A stretch of 64,000 nucleotides of DNA from an uncultured Lachnospiraceae bacterium. Lineage in GTDB: Bacteria; Bacillota; Clostridia; Lachnospirales; Lachnospiraceae. The notes below the pieces were generated by a model, which saw only the letters and a program-made list of their open reading frames with translations, had not been told where the DNA came from and searched no databases. The position numbers and the translations under genes are program-made. How positions within the stretch are numbered: position 1 is the first letter of the stretch; each line of letters begins with the position of its first letter. Of this stretch, positions 8,002 to 16,903 are shown in pieces. The DNA lies in contig CACWLA010000008.1 of assembly GCA_902761665.1 (NCBI GenBank), positions 1-64,000 of the forward strand. The letters run 5' to 3'.

Positions 8002-8598
8002 ATGGCCGGTATTATTTTAAACATCGCGAATGCGTTCATGATCACGGCGTCCGTCATCTATGCCTGCCGGAAGGTGAAGAAGAACAACGGGACGCTCGGG
8101 ATGGTCTTTCGCTATTTTACCGTTCTCTCCAATGTTTTCTGCGCGCTGGCGTCGGCAGCTGCTGCGGTCAGCGCGGCAGCGGGCGGGATCAGTTTCGGCG
8201 TGTCCGTATTTAAATATACCGCGACCTGCGCCGTAACGGTGACGATGCTGACGGTCTTTGTCTTCCTTGCGCCGACGGTCGGCAGCCTTGGGCCGCTGAT
8301 CCAGAAGCAGGATCTGTATCTGCACCTGATCTGCCCGTCAGTTGCTGTCGCGACTTATCTTTTATTCGACGGAGCGGCCATGCCTTTTTCCTTCACGCTG
8401 ATCGGGACCTCTCCCGTGCTTCTCTACGGCCTGTTCTATCTGTATAAGATCATGTACGCACCGGAGGAAAAACGCTGGGAAGACTTCTATACCTTCAACA
8501 GAGGCGGAAAATGGCCCATCAGTTTCGCGGCCATGCTGCTCGGCGCCTTTCTCATCAGTATCGTGCTGCGGGCGGCAGGCATGCTTCGGGGCGCCTGA
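8002..8598 (+). CDS. Pr6Pr-like (FAR-17a/AIG1-related) six-helix membrane protein
   Basis: A 198-aa protein with about six membrane helices: N-terminal LNIANAFMITASVIYA, then FRYFTVLSNVFCALAS, two central helices, FTLIGTSPVLLYGLFYLY and a C-terminal helix. The FRYFT.LSN motif and overall length fit the bacterial Pr6Pr/FAR-17a-AIG1-like group; eukaryotic members include hydrolases of fatty acid esters of hydroxy fatty acids, but activity of bacterial members is not established. It starts 6 bp after the MFS stop and is followed 22 bp later by the esterase gene, so it is probably co-transcribed. Confidence 0.65.
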   Translation: MAGIILNIANAFMITASVIYACRKVKKNNGTLGMVFRYFTVLSNVFCALASAAAAVSAAAGGISFGVSVFKYTATCAVTVTMLTVFVFLAPTVGSLGPLIQKQDLYLHLICPSVAVATYLLFDGAAMPFSFTLIGTSPVLLYGLFYLYKIMYAPEEKRWEDFYTFNRGGKWPISFAAMLLGAFLISIVLRAAGMLRGA

Positions 8599-8620
8599 CA
8601 AAAAAGTAAGGAGAAAAACC

Positions 8621-9358
8621 ATGCAGACAAAAGCACTGACCCACTACAGTCCCGCTCTCGGGAAAGACATGCACATGATGATCTACGGAAACGGCGGCAT
8701 TCCCTTCCTGGCGTTTCCGACGCAGGACGGCATGTGCCGCCAGCTCGAGGATTTCGGCGTGGTCGATCAGATCAGCGATTTTCTCTGGAACGGCAGCATG
8801 CAGCTTTTCGTCGTGGATACGGTGGATGCCGAAAGCTGGTCGGCGCGAGGCGGTGATAACGAGCGGCGCGCCGAACGGCAGGAACAGTATTTCAAATACA
8901 TCACCGAGCAGGCCGTTCCGCTGATGCGGGAATACAATGACCTGCGTCCCTGCACGATGGGGATGAGCCTGGGAGCGAATCACGCAGCAGTCAGCTTCCT
9001 GCGCCGGCCGGACCTTTTCCGGGGCATGCTGGCGCTGTCGGGCGTGTATGACACGGACTGCTTCTTCGACGGATTCATGGATCCTACGCTCTATGAGAGC
9101 TCACCGGAACGTTTCCTGCCGAACATGCCTGCCGACCATCCGTACGTGGAGATCTACAACCGGAAGAAGATGATCTTCTGCGTGGGGCAGGGTGCCTGGG
9201 AGGAAGACGGCGTGCGGACGCTCCGCCATCTGCAGCGCGTCTTTGAGAGCAAGGGGATCCGCGCCTGGTGCGACTTCTGGGGCTACGACGTCAATCACGA
9301 CTGGCCCTGGTGGTACAAGCAGCTGCGTTACTTCCTGCCTTTCCTGTTGAGGGAATGA
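8621..9358 (+). CDS. Alpha/beta-hydrolase esterase (esterase D-like)
   Basis: A 245-aa single-domain serine hydrolase without signal peptide, so cytoplasmic. The nucleophile elbow is GMSLGANHA, and a C-terminal His lies in VNHDWPWW, which fits the catalytic His region of the esterase D-like family. A good AAGGAG site precedes the ATG. The gene stands 40 bp before an ATP-grasp ligase; esterase plus short ATP-grasp pairs recur in Bacillota, suggesting that one gene makes and the other cleaves or trims an acyl or peptide-like bond. The substrate is not known. Confidence 0.82.
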   Translation: MQTKALTHYSPALGKDMHMMIYGNGGIPFLAFPTQDGMCRQLEDFGVVDQISDFLWNGSMQLFVVDTVDAESWSARGGDNERRAERQEQYFKYITEQAVPLMREYNDLRPCTMGMSLGANHAAVSFLRRPDLFRGMLALSGVYDTDCFFDGFMDPTLYESSPERFLPNMPADHPYVEIYNRKKMIFCVGQGAWEEDGVRTLRHLQRVFESKGIRAWCDFWGYDVNHDWPWWYKQLRYFLPFLLRE

Positions 9359-9398
9359 CAGGGGCAGACGGCTGATCTGATGAAAAAGGGAAAACAGC

Positions 9399-10580
9399 AT
9401 GAATTTCGTTTTTATTTCTCCGAATTTCCCCCGTACCTACTGGCAGTTCTGCGCCTGCCTGCGGAATAACGGCATCAATGTGCTGGGCATCGGCGATTCA
9501 CCCTACGACGGGCTCGAAGCGCCGCTGAAGGCTGCACTGACGGAATATTACCGCGTGGACAGCCTGGAGGACTACGGTCAGGTCTACCGCGCCGCGGCAT
9601 TTTTTGCATTTAAGTACGGCAGGATCGACTGGATCGAATCCATGAACGAGTACTGGCTGGAACAGGACGCGCGCCTGCGGAAGGACTTCAACGTGACGAC
9701 CGGCATTCAGCCGGACCGCATCGGCTTCATCAAGGAAAAGTCCATGATGAAGGAGATCTATCTGAAGGCGGGGATCCCGACCGCGCGGCAGAGCATCGTC
9801 ACCGACAGGGAGGCGGGCCGGGCATTCGTTGATAAGGTCGGCTATCCCGTGATCGTCAAGCCGAACATCGGTGTCGGCGCGGCAAACACCTGGAAACTGG
9901 AAAACGACAGCGACTTCGAGGCTTTCTATGACGGTCTGCCGGAAGTCCCCTACGTGATGGAAGAGTTCATCGAAGGGATCATCTGCTCCTATGATGCGAT
10001 AACGGACTCCCGCTGCGAACCGCTGTTTGAAAGCATGACGGTCTGGCCGCCCGTGATGGATATCGTGAATAAGGACCTCGATCTCATGTACTATACCTGT
10101 CCCCGGGTGCCGGAGGGACTTCGGAGTCTGGGGCGGAAGGCCGTCAGGGCATTCGGCGTGGACAGGCGCTTCGTACATCTGGAATTCTTCCGCCTGACAA
10201 AAGCCCGCAGAGGCCTGGGCGAGGCCGGTGATTTTGCCGCGCTGGAGGTCAACATGCGGCCGGCGGGAGGGTATACGCCGGACATGATGAATTTCGCCCA
10301 CTCGACGAACGTGTATCAGATCTACGCGGACATGGTCGCTTATGACAGCCGCAGAAAGGCAGAAGGCCCGGAGCATTTTTACTGCGTCTATGCCAGCCGG
10401 AAGGACGGGCACGTCTATGCGCGCACCCATGAAGAGATCATGGCAAAGTACGGCGCGGACATGGTGATGCAGGAGGAGATGCCGCCGATGAACTGGCCGC
10501 AGATGGGCCGTTACATGTACACGGCAAGGCTCCGGACCAAAAAAGAGGCCGAGGCATTCATCCGCTTCGTACAGGAATGA
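9399..10580 (+). CDS. ATP-grasp ligase
   Basis: A 393-aa member of the ATP-grasp superfamily (carboxylate-amine/thiol ligases). N-terminal pre-ATP domain (MNFVFISPNFPRTYWQF), then the ATP-grasp fold: KSMMKEIYLKAGIPTAR, the nucleotide-binding strand YPVIVKPNIGVGAANTW, the hinge VPYVMEEFIEG and the metal-binding ALEVNMRPAGG. It resembles proteins often labelled short carbamoyl-phosphate synthase large-subunit-like, but lacks CPSase architecture. It probably joins a carboxylate to an amine in a small-molecule pathway. Last gene of the MFS operon; a hairpin follows. Confidence 0.85.
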   Translation: MNFVFISPNFPRTYWQFCACLRNNGINVLGIGDSPYDGLEAPLKAALTEYYRVDSLEDYGQVYRAAAFFAFKYGRIDWIESMNEYWLEQDARLRKDFNVTTGIQPDRIGFIKEKSMMKEIYLKAGIPTARQSIVTDREAGRAFVDKVGYPVIVKPNIGVGAANTWKLENDSDFEAFYDGLPEVPYVMEEFIEGIICSYDAITDSRCEPLFESMTVWPPVMDIVNKDLDLMYYTCPRVPEGLRSLGRKAVRAFGVDRRFVHLEFFRLTKARRGLGEAGDFAALEVNMRPAGGYTPDMMNFAHSTNVYQIYADMVAYDSRRKAEGPEHFYCVYASRKDGHVYARTHEEIMAKYGADMVMQEEMPPMNWPQMGRYMYTARLRTKKEAEAFIRFVQE

Positions 10581-10625
10581 ACGCGGACAGGCCGCTTCGC
10601 AGCCGCAGCGCATTGGGATGACGTA

Positions 10626-10661
10626 AAAAGAGCAGACATTCTGCGGAATGGCTGCTCTTTT
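10626..10661 (+). terminator. Hairpin terminator after the ATP-grasp gene
   Basis: AAAAGAGCAG (10626-10635) pairs with CTGCTCTTTT (10652-10661), extended inward by CATTC/GAATG around a four-base loop; the T run is inside the stem. Confidence 0.6.
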
Positions 10662-10687
10662 CATGGGACGGTGCCTCCGGCGGAGGC

Positions 10688-10716
10688 TTGTTGTTTGTGG
10701 TCCGGCATGCTAAAAT
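10688..10716 (+). promoter_or_regulatory. Promoter of the amidohydrolase gene
   Basis: TTGTTG at 10688-10693, 17-bp spacer, TAAAAT at 10711-10716; a GGGAGG site at 10742-10747 serves the ATG at 10757. Confidence 0.6.
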
Positions 10717-10756
10717 AAATAAAACCTGAAATTGTTCAATTGGGAGGAGGGAAAAT

Positions 10757-11890
10757 ATGATCATCAAAAACGGACGCATTCACGACGCGGTAAACAGGGA
10801 ACCCTATGCCGCAGACATTCTGGTGAGAGACGGGAAGATCGCGGCGATCGGTCATGACCTGGACGGCGGTGAGGAGATCTTCGACGCGGCGGGACTGGAC
10901 GTTTATCCCGGCTTCGTGGAAGCCCACTGCCACCTGGGGCTGGACGGCTACGGCATCGGTTTTGAAGGCGCCGACTACAACGAGATGGGCGACGTCTGCA
11001 CGCCGCAGCTGCGCGCCATTGACAGCTTCAATCCGCTGGATCCGTCCGTGAAGATGGCGGCGCGCGCCGGCGTCACGAGCGTTGCGACCGGCCAGGGCAG
11101 CGCGAACGCGCTCGGCGGCACCTGGATCGCCGTCAAGACCACCGGCGTCTGCGTGGACGACATGATCATCAAGGATCCCGTTGCGATGAAGGGCGCCCTC
11201 GGCGAGAACCCGAAGCGCTGCTACCGCGAGAAGGGCAATGCTGCGCGCATGTCCACGGCGGCCGTGATCCGGAACATGCTCTTTAAGGCGAAACAGTATC
11301 TGGCGAAGAAAGAAGCCGCAGCGGGCGACGTGAACAAGGAACCGGCTTTCGATTTCAAGTGCGAGGCCATGATCCCGGTCCTGAAGAAGGAGATCCCGCT
11401 GAAGATCCATGCACACCAGGCAAACGACATTCTGACGTCGATCCGCCTTGCGAAGGAATTTGACGTGGACCTGACCCTTGAGCACGTGACGGAAGGGCAC
11501 CTCATCGCTGACATCCTGGCGAGAGAAGGATACCCGGCGGCCGTCGGTCCCTCGCTCACGCACGCGAGCAAGTTCGAACTGCAGAACAAGTCCTGGACCA
11601 CGCCGGCGGTCCTTTCCGAAAAAGGCGTTCAGGTCTCCATCATCACCGATTCCCCAGTCATTCCGCAGGAGTATTTGCCGCTCTGCGCGGGGCTCGCGGT
11701 GAAGGCGGGAATGGATCCCTTCGAAGCGCTGAAGGCAATCACCATCAACCCGGCAAGGCACGTGGGCATCGCAGACCGTGTCGGCTCGATCGAAGTCGGC
11801 AAGGATGCGGACTTCGCGATCTACGAAGGCGATCCGATGGTCTCCGATTCCGTCTGCCGGAAGGTGTTCATCGACGGCGTTCCGGTGTGA
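10757..11890 (+). CDS. Metal-dependent amidohydrolase (imidazolonepropionase-like)
   Basis: A 377-aa cytoplasmic amidohydrolase-superfamily enzyme. The N-terminal beta-sandwich strand (MIIKNGRIHD) leads to the metal site GFVEAHCHLGL. Further metal ligands are expected at IHAHQ and LEHVTEGH, and the catalytic Asp lies in IITDSPV. The C-terminus NPARHVGIADRVGSIEVGKDADFAIYEGDP is classic for the superfamily and is split here only by normal loops. It probably hydrolyses a C-N bond of a cyclic or amide substrate that I cannot specify. Its last 23 bp overlap the convergent ComB-like gene. Confidence 0.87.
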   Translation: MIIKNGRIHDAVNREPYAADILVRDGKIAAIGHDLDGGEEIFDAAGLDVYPGFVEAHCHLGLDGYGIGFEGADYNEMGDVCTPQLRAIDSFNPLDPSVKMAARAGVTSVATGQGSANALGGTWIAVKTTGVCVDDMIIKDPVAMKGALGENPKRCYREKGNAARMSTAAVIRNMLFKAKQYLAKKEAAAGDVNKEPAFDFKCEAMIPVLKKEIPLKIHAHQANDILTSIRLAKEFDVDLTLEHVTEGHLIADILAREGYPAAVGPSLTHASKFELQNKSWTTPAVLSEKGVQVSIITDSPVIPQEYLPLCAGLAVKAGMDPFEALKAITINPARHVGIADRVGSIEVGKDADFAIYEGDPMVSDSVCRKVFIDGVPV

Positions 11891-12575
11891 CGAACGGCTT
11901 CGAAAGGAAGCCGTCACCGTCTTTTTCGATCCGGATCACGAAGTTGAAGATGTCCCGGTCGATGCACATCCAGAAATCCTTTTCGGGATAGATTTCCTGC
12001 AGGGCAGGGTCAAAGAAGTGGCGGCCGCCGCCGGTCCTGAGTGCCTGCAGCCGCTCATCGATGTCAGGTATCGGCCGGTCCTCCAGCAGTGACTTCAGAT
12101 ACAGTGCACAGAGCTCGTCCTCCTCCGCGGGGACGAGCCCTTCTTTTCCCATACAGACGAGGGAGACGTTTTCCGGTGCTTTCCCGCGGATGTATTCCGC
12201 TGCGGCGCGTGCATTGACGAAACTTCCGGTAATGATCTCCTCCGCGCGGACGGCATTCGCAACGCCCTGCGTACCGGCGCTCGTCGTATGGATGATCCGT
12301 TTGCCGCGGATCTTCTCCGGGTCGAAGGAGGAAGGTGAGTTGCCGAGGTCGCAGCCCTCGATCATCCGCCCGTGCCGCTCGCCGATCAGGAGGCATTCGG
12401 GATCCTTCTTCCGCCAGGCAAAGGTCTCCTCAATGCTGCCGACCGGACGGATCCCGGCTGCGCCGGCGGCAAACAGATAGCATTCCAGGGAAAAAGCCCG
12501 GAAGACGTCAATGATGACAGCGAGGCCTTCTGCTTCTTTTGCGCCTTCGATGAGGCGGCGGATCGTAATGTTCAT
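11868..12575 (-). CDS. 2-phosphosulfolactate phosphatase-like (ComB family)
   Basis: A 235-aa protein with the ComB-family motifs VIIDVFRAF near the N-terminus, LIGERHG, DLGNSP and TTSAGTQGV. Characterised ComB removes phosphate from 2-phosphosulfolactate in coenzyme M synthesis; bacterial relatives outside methanogens usually have unknown substrates. The ATG at 12575 was chosen for its upstream ACGGAG site and the IDVFRA position; the frame stays open to 13241 but that part is a shadow of the flavodoxin gene. The 3' end overlaps the amidohydrolase by 23 bp. A TATAAT at 12607-12612 (reverse strand) is a likely -10. Confidence 0.82.
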   Translation of the reverse strand: MNITIRRLIEGAKEAEGLAVIIDVFRAFSLECYLFAAGAAGIRPVGSIEETFAWRKKDPECLLIGERHGRMIEGCDLGNSPSSFDPEKIRGKRIIHTTSAGTQGVANAVRAEEIITGSFVNARAAAEYIRGKAPENVSLVCMGKEGLVPAEEDELCALYLKSLLEDRPIPDIDERLQALRTGGGRHFFDPALQEIYPEKDFWMCIDRDIFNFVIRIEKDGDGFLSKPFVTPERRR

Positions 12576-12646
12576 GCGCGTTTCTCCGTTTTGTTTGTCT
12601 TTCACCATTATATCCTGTTTCACGCATGCTGAGAAGAGGAAGATGC

Positions 12647-12675
12647 TTGACAAAAAGAGCTTCCGGACTGAAAAT
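12647..12675 (+). promoter_or_regulatory. Promoter of the flavodoxin operon
   Basis: TTGACA at 12647-12652, 17-bp spacer, GAAAAT at 12670-12675, ending 74 bp before the ATG at 12750. Confidence 0.55.
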
Positions 12676-12749
12676 GGTCTTAACAGAGCCGGAAGGACTG
12701 ACAAGGACAAAAGAACGCACGAAGAAGCGGGACGCAAAGGAGAAATGAC

Positions 12750-13226
12750 ATGAGCAAGGCTTTGGTGGCATATTTCAGTGCAGGCGGAACGACCGCTGCG
12801 CTTTCCGAAAAACTGGCAGCCGAGATCGGCGCGGACCTTTTTGAGATCAGGCCGGAGGTGCCGTACACGAAGGCGGACCTCAACTGGATGAACAAGCAGA
12901 GCCGCAGCAGCGTGGAGATGAATGACCGGAGCGCGCGCCCGGCCATTGCGTCCCGCGTTGAAAACATGGATCAGTACGACGTCGTCTTCGTGGGCTTCCC
13001 GATCTGGTGGTACCGCGAGCCGTCGATCATCGATACGTTCATGGAAGCCTATGACTTCAGCGGGAAGACGGTCGTGCCTTTTGCGACCTCCGGCGGCAGC
13101 GGCATGGGCGATTCTTCGGATAACATGCAGGCGCTTGCCAAAGGCGCGAAGGTGACAAGCGGCAAACGCTTCGGGCGCCTTGCATCGAAGGCGGAACTGA
13201 AGAACTGGGCGGTGCTTTGGCTGTGA
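12750..13226 (+). CDS. Flavodoxin
   Basis: A 158-aa flavodoxin-fold electron carrier of the cytoplasm. The FMN phosphate-binding loop region is [11 protein letters not shown] after strand one (KALVAYFS); the middle segment [13 protein letters not shown] and the SGGSGMGDS loop fit the long-chain Flavodoxin_4 type common in Clostridia. The ATG is preceded by AAAGGAG. It shares four bases (GTGA) with the next gene, so the two are translationally coupled. Confidence 0.9.
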   Translation: MSKALVAYFSAGGTTAALSEKLAAEIGADLFEIRPEVPYTKADLNWMNKQSRSSVEMNDRSARPAIASRVENMDQYDVVFVGFPIWWYREPSIIDTFMEAYDFSGKTVVPFATSGGSGMGDSSDNMQALAKGAKVTSGKRFGRLASKAELKNWAVLWL

Positions 13227-13630
13227 AATACCTGTCGGCATTCCTGCTCGCGGCTGCCTATTATGCCGCGACGGCCGGACTGACGGTCCTTATCGAAACA
13301 CCCGTTATCGTCCGCAGCGGCGTGACGGATAACAAACGGTATGTTGCGGGTGTCAACATCGTGACGAACGTTCTGCTGCAGCTGAGCCTTGCGGTGGTGC
13401 TGCAGCTGGAGAGAGCCGTCTCGGGCAGAGCGGCCTTCGCCGCGGATCCGCTCTTTTGGCTATGGTTTGCCCTTGCGGAGCTGGTCCTGATCCCGGTGGC
13501 GGAAGCGCTCGCTTACAGGAAGATCTCTCATGCGGGAACGAAGCGGATCTTCGCATTCACCTACCTTGCGAATCTTGCTTCGTGCGCCGCAGGGCTCGTG
13601 CTGGAGGCGCTCATCCGGACCGTTTTCTGA
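13223..13630 (+). CDS. Four-helix membrane protein, function unknown
   Basis: A 135-aa hydrophobic protein with about four membrane helices: [60 protein letters not shown] and a C-terminal helix. The GTG at 13223 overlaps the flavodoxin stop; a TTG two codons earlier is the alternative. I do not recognise the family. Coupling to a flavodoxin hints at a membrane partner, but that is inference. Confidence 0.7.
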   Translation: MKYLSAFLLAAAYYAATAGLTVLIETPVIVRSGVTDNKRYVAGVNIVTNVLLQLSLAVVLQLERAVSGRAAFAADPLFWLWFALAELVLIPVAEALAYRKISHAGTKRIFAFTYLANLASCAAGLVLEALIRTVF

Positions 13631-13652
13631 ATGACAGACTAAGGAGGAAAGA

Positions 13653-13940
13653 ATGATGAAACTGATGCTGCTTGACGTAAGTTTTGGCTTTTTTGACATT
13701 GTCGGGATGCTTTTGGCCTCACCGATCGCGATCGCGATCTATGTGATCCTCGGGCTCTTTCTGATCTGGAAGGGCGTAAAGGCGATCCGCCGCGAACTCG
13801 CAAAGAAAAACGCTCTGCCCGGGGAAGCTGCGCCGATGATCGAATCCGAGGATCCCGGCACAGAGCCGCTGCCCGAGACACAGGCACAGGCCGCAGAACC
13901 GTCTGCCGAAGTTTCCGCAGAGGAAAACAAAACCGAATGA
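13653..13940 (+). CDS. Small single-pass membrane protein with acidic tail
   Basis: A 95-aa protein with a strong AAGGAGG site. One or two N-terminal hydrophobic segments (FGFFDIVGMLLASP, IAIAIYVILGLFLIWKGV) are followed by a short basic patch and a low-complexity Glu/Pro/Ala tail. The stop overlaps the next start (ATGA), indicating coupling to the MFS-like gene. Function unknown. Confidence 0.65.
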   Translation: MMKLMLLDVSFGFFDIVGMLLASPIAIAIYVILGLFLIWKGVKAIRRELAKKNALPGEAAPMIESEDPGTEPLPETQAQAAEPSAEVSAEENKTE

Positions 13941-14977
13941 AGCACGGCAGGGGGAACCTGACGGGAACGAAGTATTTCTTCGTTCACGCGTGCGTAGAGA
14001 TCGTCTGCTTTTATCTGCTGCGGATCCATTTTCCGACGGCGATGGCAGGCGCTGTTGCGCTGTCCTACGACTTCTTTGCCTTTCTGCCGCAGGGACTCAT
14101 CGGAGACTTCATCATTAAGCACCGGAAGTTTCCCTATGAGACTGCCGGCCACCTGCTGATGGCGGCCGGCGGCGTCTGCATCCTGGCCTTCCCGGCAAAA
14201 GCCGTGCACGTCCTCGGCTACATTCTGCTGGCGCTCGGCAACGCGGTCCTGCACGAATGCGGCGCGGTCGCAACGGTCGCGGAGAGCGAAGGGAAGATCT
14301 TCCCCTCGGCGCTCTTCGTTGCCGGCGGCTCCTTCGGCGTGGTCATCGGCCAGACGATGGGGACGCATCAGGTCTCACCGTACTTCCTGCTCATCCCGCT
14401 CGTTCTTTCGGAACTCCTTTGCCTTTCGGCGAAAACGTCGGTCCGGAAGGAAAAATATCCCGCATTCAGCGTGGTCAGCCCTGAGGTCTCAGCCGGGACC
14501 GTCCTGCTGATCGCCTTTCTCGTGACTGCTGTCAGAAGCTACATCGGCTACGCGATCCCGATCTCCTGGAACAAGGAGGTCTGGCAGTCCTTCTTCCTGT
14601 TTTTCATCATGGGCGCGGGGAAGGCACTCGGGGGATACCTTGCCGACCGCTTCGGCGCGCGGAAGACCGCCTTCATCGGGACGCTCGCGGCGATCCCTTT
14701 CCTGCTGTTCGGCGACAGGGTCATGATCGTTTCGTGCATCGGCGTGTTCTTCTTCTCAATGACGATGAGCATCACCTTTGCCATGTGCCTGAGCATTCTG
14801 AAAACGAACCCAGGCCTCGCCTTCGGCATCACGACGGCAGGCCTCTTCCTGGGGCTGCTGCCGGCCTTTTTCGTGCAGCCTGGACCTGCCGTCAACGCCG
14901 TGCTGATCACGGTCTTTTCCGTTCTGTGCTTCGTGCTTCTGAGGTACTCACTGACAGACGGGGCACCCGGCCGCTGA
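13937..14977 (+). CDS. MFS-like membrane transporter, short form
   Basis: A 346-aa protein with about ten membrane helices. The second-half MFS signature GGYLADRFGARKTAF and the first-half FLPQGLIGDFI indicate major facilitator ancestry, although the protein is shorter than the usual ~400 aa. The substrate is unknown. It ends the flavodoxin operon (flavodoxin, two small membrane proteins, MFS) in front of a hairpin terminator. Confidence 0.75.
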   Translation: MKHGRGNLTGTKYFFVHACVEIVCFYLLRIHFPTAMAGAVALSYDFFAFLPQGLIGDFIIKHRKFPYETAGHLLMAAGGVCILAFPAKAVHVLGYILLALGNAVLHECGAVATVAESEGKIFPSALFVAGGSFGVVIGQTMGTHQVSPYFLLIPLVLSELLCLSAKTSVRKEKYPAFSVVSPEVSAGTVLLIAFLVTAVRSYIGYAIPISWNKEVWQSFFLFFIMGAGKALGGYLADRFGARKTAFIGTLAAIPFLLFGDRVMIVSCIGVFFFSMTMSITFAMCLSILKTNPGLAFGITTAGLFLGLLPAFFVQPGPAVNAVLITVFSVLCFVLLRYSLTDGAPGR

Positions 14978-14998
14978 AACCAGCCCGCCGGGCAAATC

Positions 14999-15030
14999 GC
15001 AGGCAGGGATATTTCCTGCCTGCTTTCGCT
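14999..15030 (+). terminator. Terminator of the flavodoxin operon
   Basis: GCAGGCAGG (14999-15007) pairs with CCTGCCTGC (15015-15023), followed by a T-rich TTTCGCT run. Confidence 0.7.
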
Positions 15031-15083
15031 TTTGACCGAACTGTGCTATGATGAATGCAGAATACACACAAAGGAGAACGCCT

Positions 15084-15386
15084 ATGCCGCCTGTATGGAT
15101 CGCAGTCATCATCTGGCTGGTCATCATCAATCTCACCGCTTTTGCCATCTTCGGCATCGACAAGAAACGCGCGAAAAAAGGACAGTGGCGCATCCCCGAG
15201 AAGACGCTCTTTCTGAGTGCAATACTCGGCGGCAGCATCGGCGCCATCCTCGGAATGTACATCTTTCACCACAAAACGAAACACTGGTATTTCCAGTTCG
15301 GGATCCCCGCGATCATGATCGTTCAGATCGCTGCAGTCTACTGGCTGTCGCAGAAGGGTGTGATCACCCTGCCGTTTGCATCGTGA
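15084..15386 (+). CDS. DUF1294 membrane protein
   Basis: A 100-aa protein with three to four membrane helices. The motif FGIDKKRAKKGQWRIPEKTLF followed by GGSIGAILGMYIFHHKTKHWYF is characteristic of DUF1294, a family of unknown function. ATG at 15084 has AAAGGAG upstream; an earlier in-frame ATG at 15048 has none. An extended -10 (TGCTATGAT, ending 15052) lies just upstream. Monocistronic between two terminators. Confidence 0.9.
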   Translation: MPPVWIAVIIWLVIINLTAFAIFGIDKKRAKKGQWRIPEKTLFLSAILGGSIGAILGMYIFHHKTKHWYFQFGIPAIMIVQIAAVYWLSQKGVITLPFAS

Positions 15387-15410
15387 CCGCTTCCGCGCCG
15401 CCGCAGCATA

Positions 15411-15442
15411 AACGCCTCTTTCTCCGCGAAAGAGGCGTTTTC
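15411..15442 (+). terminator. Terminator after DUF1294 gene
   Basis: AACGCCTCTTTC (15411-15422) pairs with GAAAGAGGCGTT (15428-15439) around a five-base loop, followed by a T run. Confidence 0.85.
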
Positions 15443-15444
15443 AG

Positions 15445-15473
15445 TTGCTTTATCCTCCCTTATCCGCTATAAT
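15445..15473 (+). promoter_or_regulatory. Promoter of the GPH transporter/GH36 operon
   Basis: TTGCTT at 15445-15450, 17-bp spacer, TATAAT at 15468-15473, placed directly behind the preceding terminator and 48 bp before the ATG. Confidence 0.75.
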
Positions 15474-15520
15474 AATTTGGAAACATATGCCCCGTCTGCG
15501 GGGCCGGGAGGAAATCAAAC

Positions 15521-16903
15521 ATGAAACTGACAACGGGCAAGAAAATTGCCTACGGTATCGGCGCGGTCGGCAAGGACATGGTCTATGCTCTCTCCGCCAA
15601 CTACGTGCTGTACTACTATCAGGACATCATCGGCCTGAGTGCTTCCTTCGTCGGGACCATCCTCATGGTCGCGCGTGTATTCGATGCCCTTAACGACCCG
15701 TTCATGGGCGTTCTGGTCGCAAAGACCAAGACCAGATGGGGCAGGTTCCGCCCGTGGCTCTTTACGGGCACCGTGCTGAATGCCTTCGTGCTGTACGCGC
15801 TGTATTCGGCTCCGGTGACTTCGGAGAGCAAGATGATGGTCTTTTTCAGCGTCGTCTACATCCTCTGGGGCGTGACCTACACGATGATGGACATCCCTTA
15901 CTGGAGCATGATCCCCGCTCTGACCGATACCCAGGCCGAACGTGAGAACCTCTCCGTGGTCGGCCGTACCTGCGCCGGCATCGGCGCCGCCATCATGGCC
16001 ATGGGTACGATGCTGATGGTCGGTATCCTCGGCGGTGACAGCGAACGCACGGGCTTCCGCTACGTGGCCCTGATCGTGGCGATCATCTTCATCATTACGG
16101 AACTGGTCTGCTGCCTGAACGTGAAGGAACGCGAGACCAAGATGGAGAACGTCAGCGTGAAGGAAATGTTCCGGGCGCTTTTCCACAACGATCAGGCCCT
16201 GACCGTGGTCCTGACCATCGTCATGGTCAACATGGCCCTGTACCTGACTTCCAACTTCATCATCTACTTCTTCAAATATGACTTCGGCGGCGCCGGATGG
16301 AAGGGCAGCTACACGCTGTTCTCCACGGTGGGCGGCGCCTTCCAGATCGTCGGCATGATGATCGTCTACCCGCTGCTCCGCGCAAAGAAGATCGCTAACG
16401 AGAAGATCTTCCGCCTGGCAGTCGGACTCGCGCTTATCGGTTACGTCATCCTGCTCGGCCTCATCTTCGTGGGCTTTGCCGGCAGCCTGTACGTGCTGCT
16501 GGTCCCGGGCATCCTGGTGTTCCTGGCCAACGGTATTCTCTCCGTGCTGACCACGGTCTTCCTGTCGGGCAGCGTTGACTACGGCGAACTGCAGACCGGC
16601 CGCCGCGAGGAGAGCGTGATCTTCTCCATGCAGACCTTCGTCGTGAAGCTGGCCTCCGGCGTTGCGGTCTTCCTGACCGGTGTCGGCCTCGACCTGATCG
16701 GACTCGAAGGCAATACCGAAGATACCGGTGTGATCGCGCAGCAGAGCGCCGAGACCATCGTCGGTCTCCGACTGCTGATGACTGTCCTGCCGATCCTGAC
16801 GCTTGTCGCTGTGTTCTTCTTCTTCGGAAAGAAGTTCAAGCTGACCGATGCGAAGATGGCGGAGATCGGTGAAGAATTAAAGGAGCGCCGCGGTGAAGCT
16901 TGA
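15521..16903 (+). CDS. GPH-family glycoside:cation symporter (MelB-like)
   Basis: A 460-aa, 12-helix sugar symporter of the glycoside-pentoside-hexuronide family. The cation-binding and family motifs are visible: GKDMVYALSANYVLYYYQD near the N-terminus, ARVFDALNDPFMG in helix 2, and RWGRFRPWL in the following loop. It most likely imports alpha-galactosides such as melibiose, because the downstream gene is a GH36 alpha-galactosidase overlapping it by 11 bp. GGGAGG lies upstream of the ATG. Confidence 0.9.
   Translation: MKLTTGKKIAYGIGAVGKDMVYALSANYVLYYYQDIIGLSASFVGTILMVARVFDALNDPFMGVLVAKTKTRWGRFRPWLFTGTVLNAFVLYALYSAPVTSESKMMVFFSVVYILWGVTYTMMDIPYWSMIPALTDTQAERENLSVVGRTCAGIGAAIMAMGTMLMVGILGGDSERTGFRYVALIVAIIFIITELVCCLNVKERETKMENVSVKEMFRALFHNDQALTVVLTIVMVNMALYLTSNFIIYFFKYDFGGAGWKGSYTLFSTVGGAFQIVGMMIVYPLLRAKKIANEKIFRLAVGLALIGYVILLGLIFVGFAGSLYVLLVPGILVFLANGILSVLTTVFLSGSVDYGELQTGRREESVIFSMQTFVVKLASGVAVFLTGVGLDLIGLEGNTEDTGVIAQQSAETIVGLRLLMTVLPILTLVAVFFFFGKKFKLTDAKMAEIGEELKERRGEA

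Noticed and set aside
12576..13241. Upstream extension of the ComB-like frame
   Set aside because: It runs antisense to the flavodoxin and past the likely -10; the ATG at 12575 has a ribosome binding site and the family N-terminus.
15032..15052. TTGACC plus TATGAT as a promoter for the DUF1294 gene
   Set aside because: Spacing is only 9 bp; the TATGAT is better read as an extended -10 without a -35.
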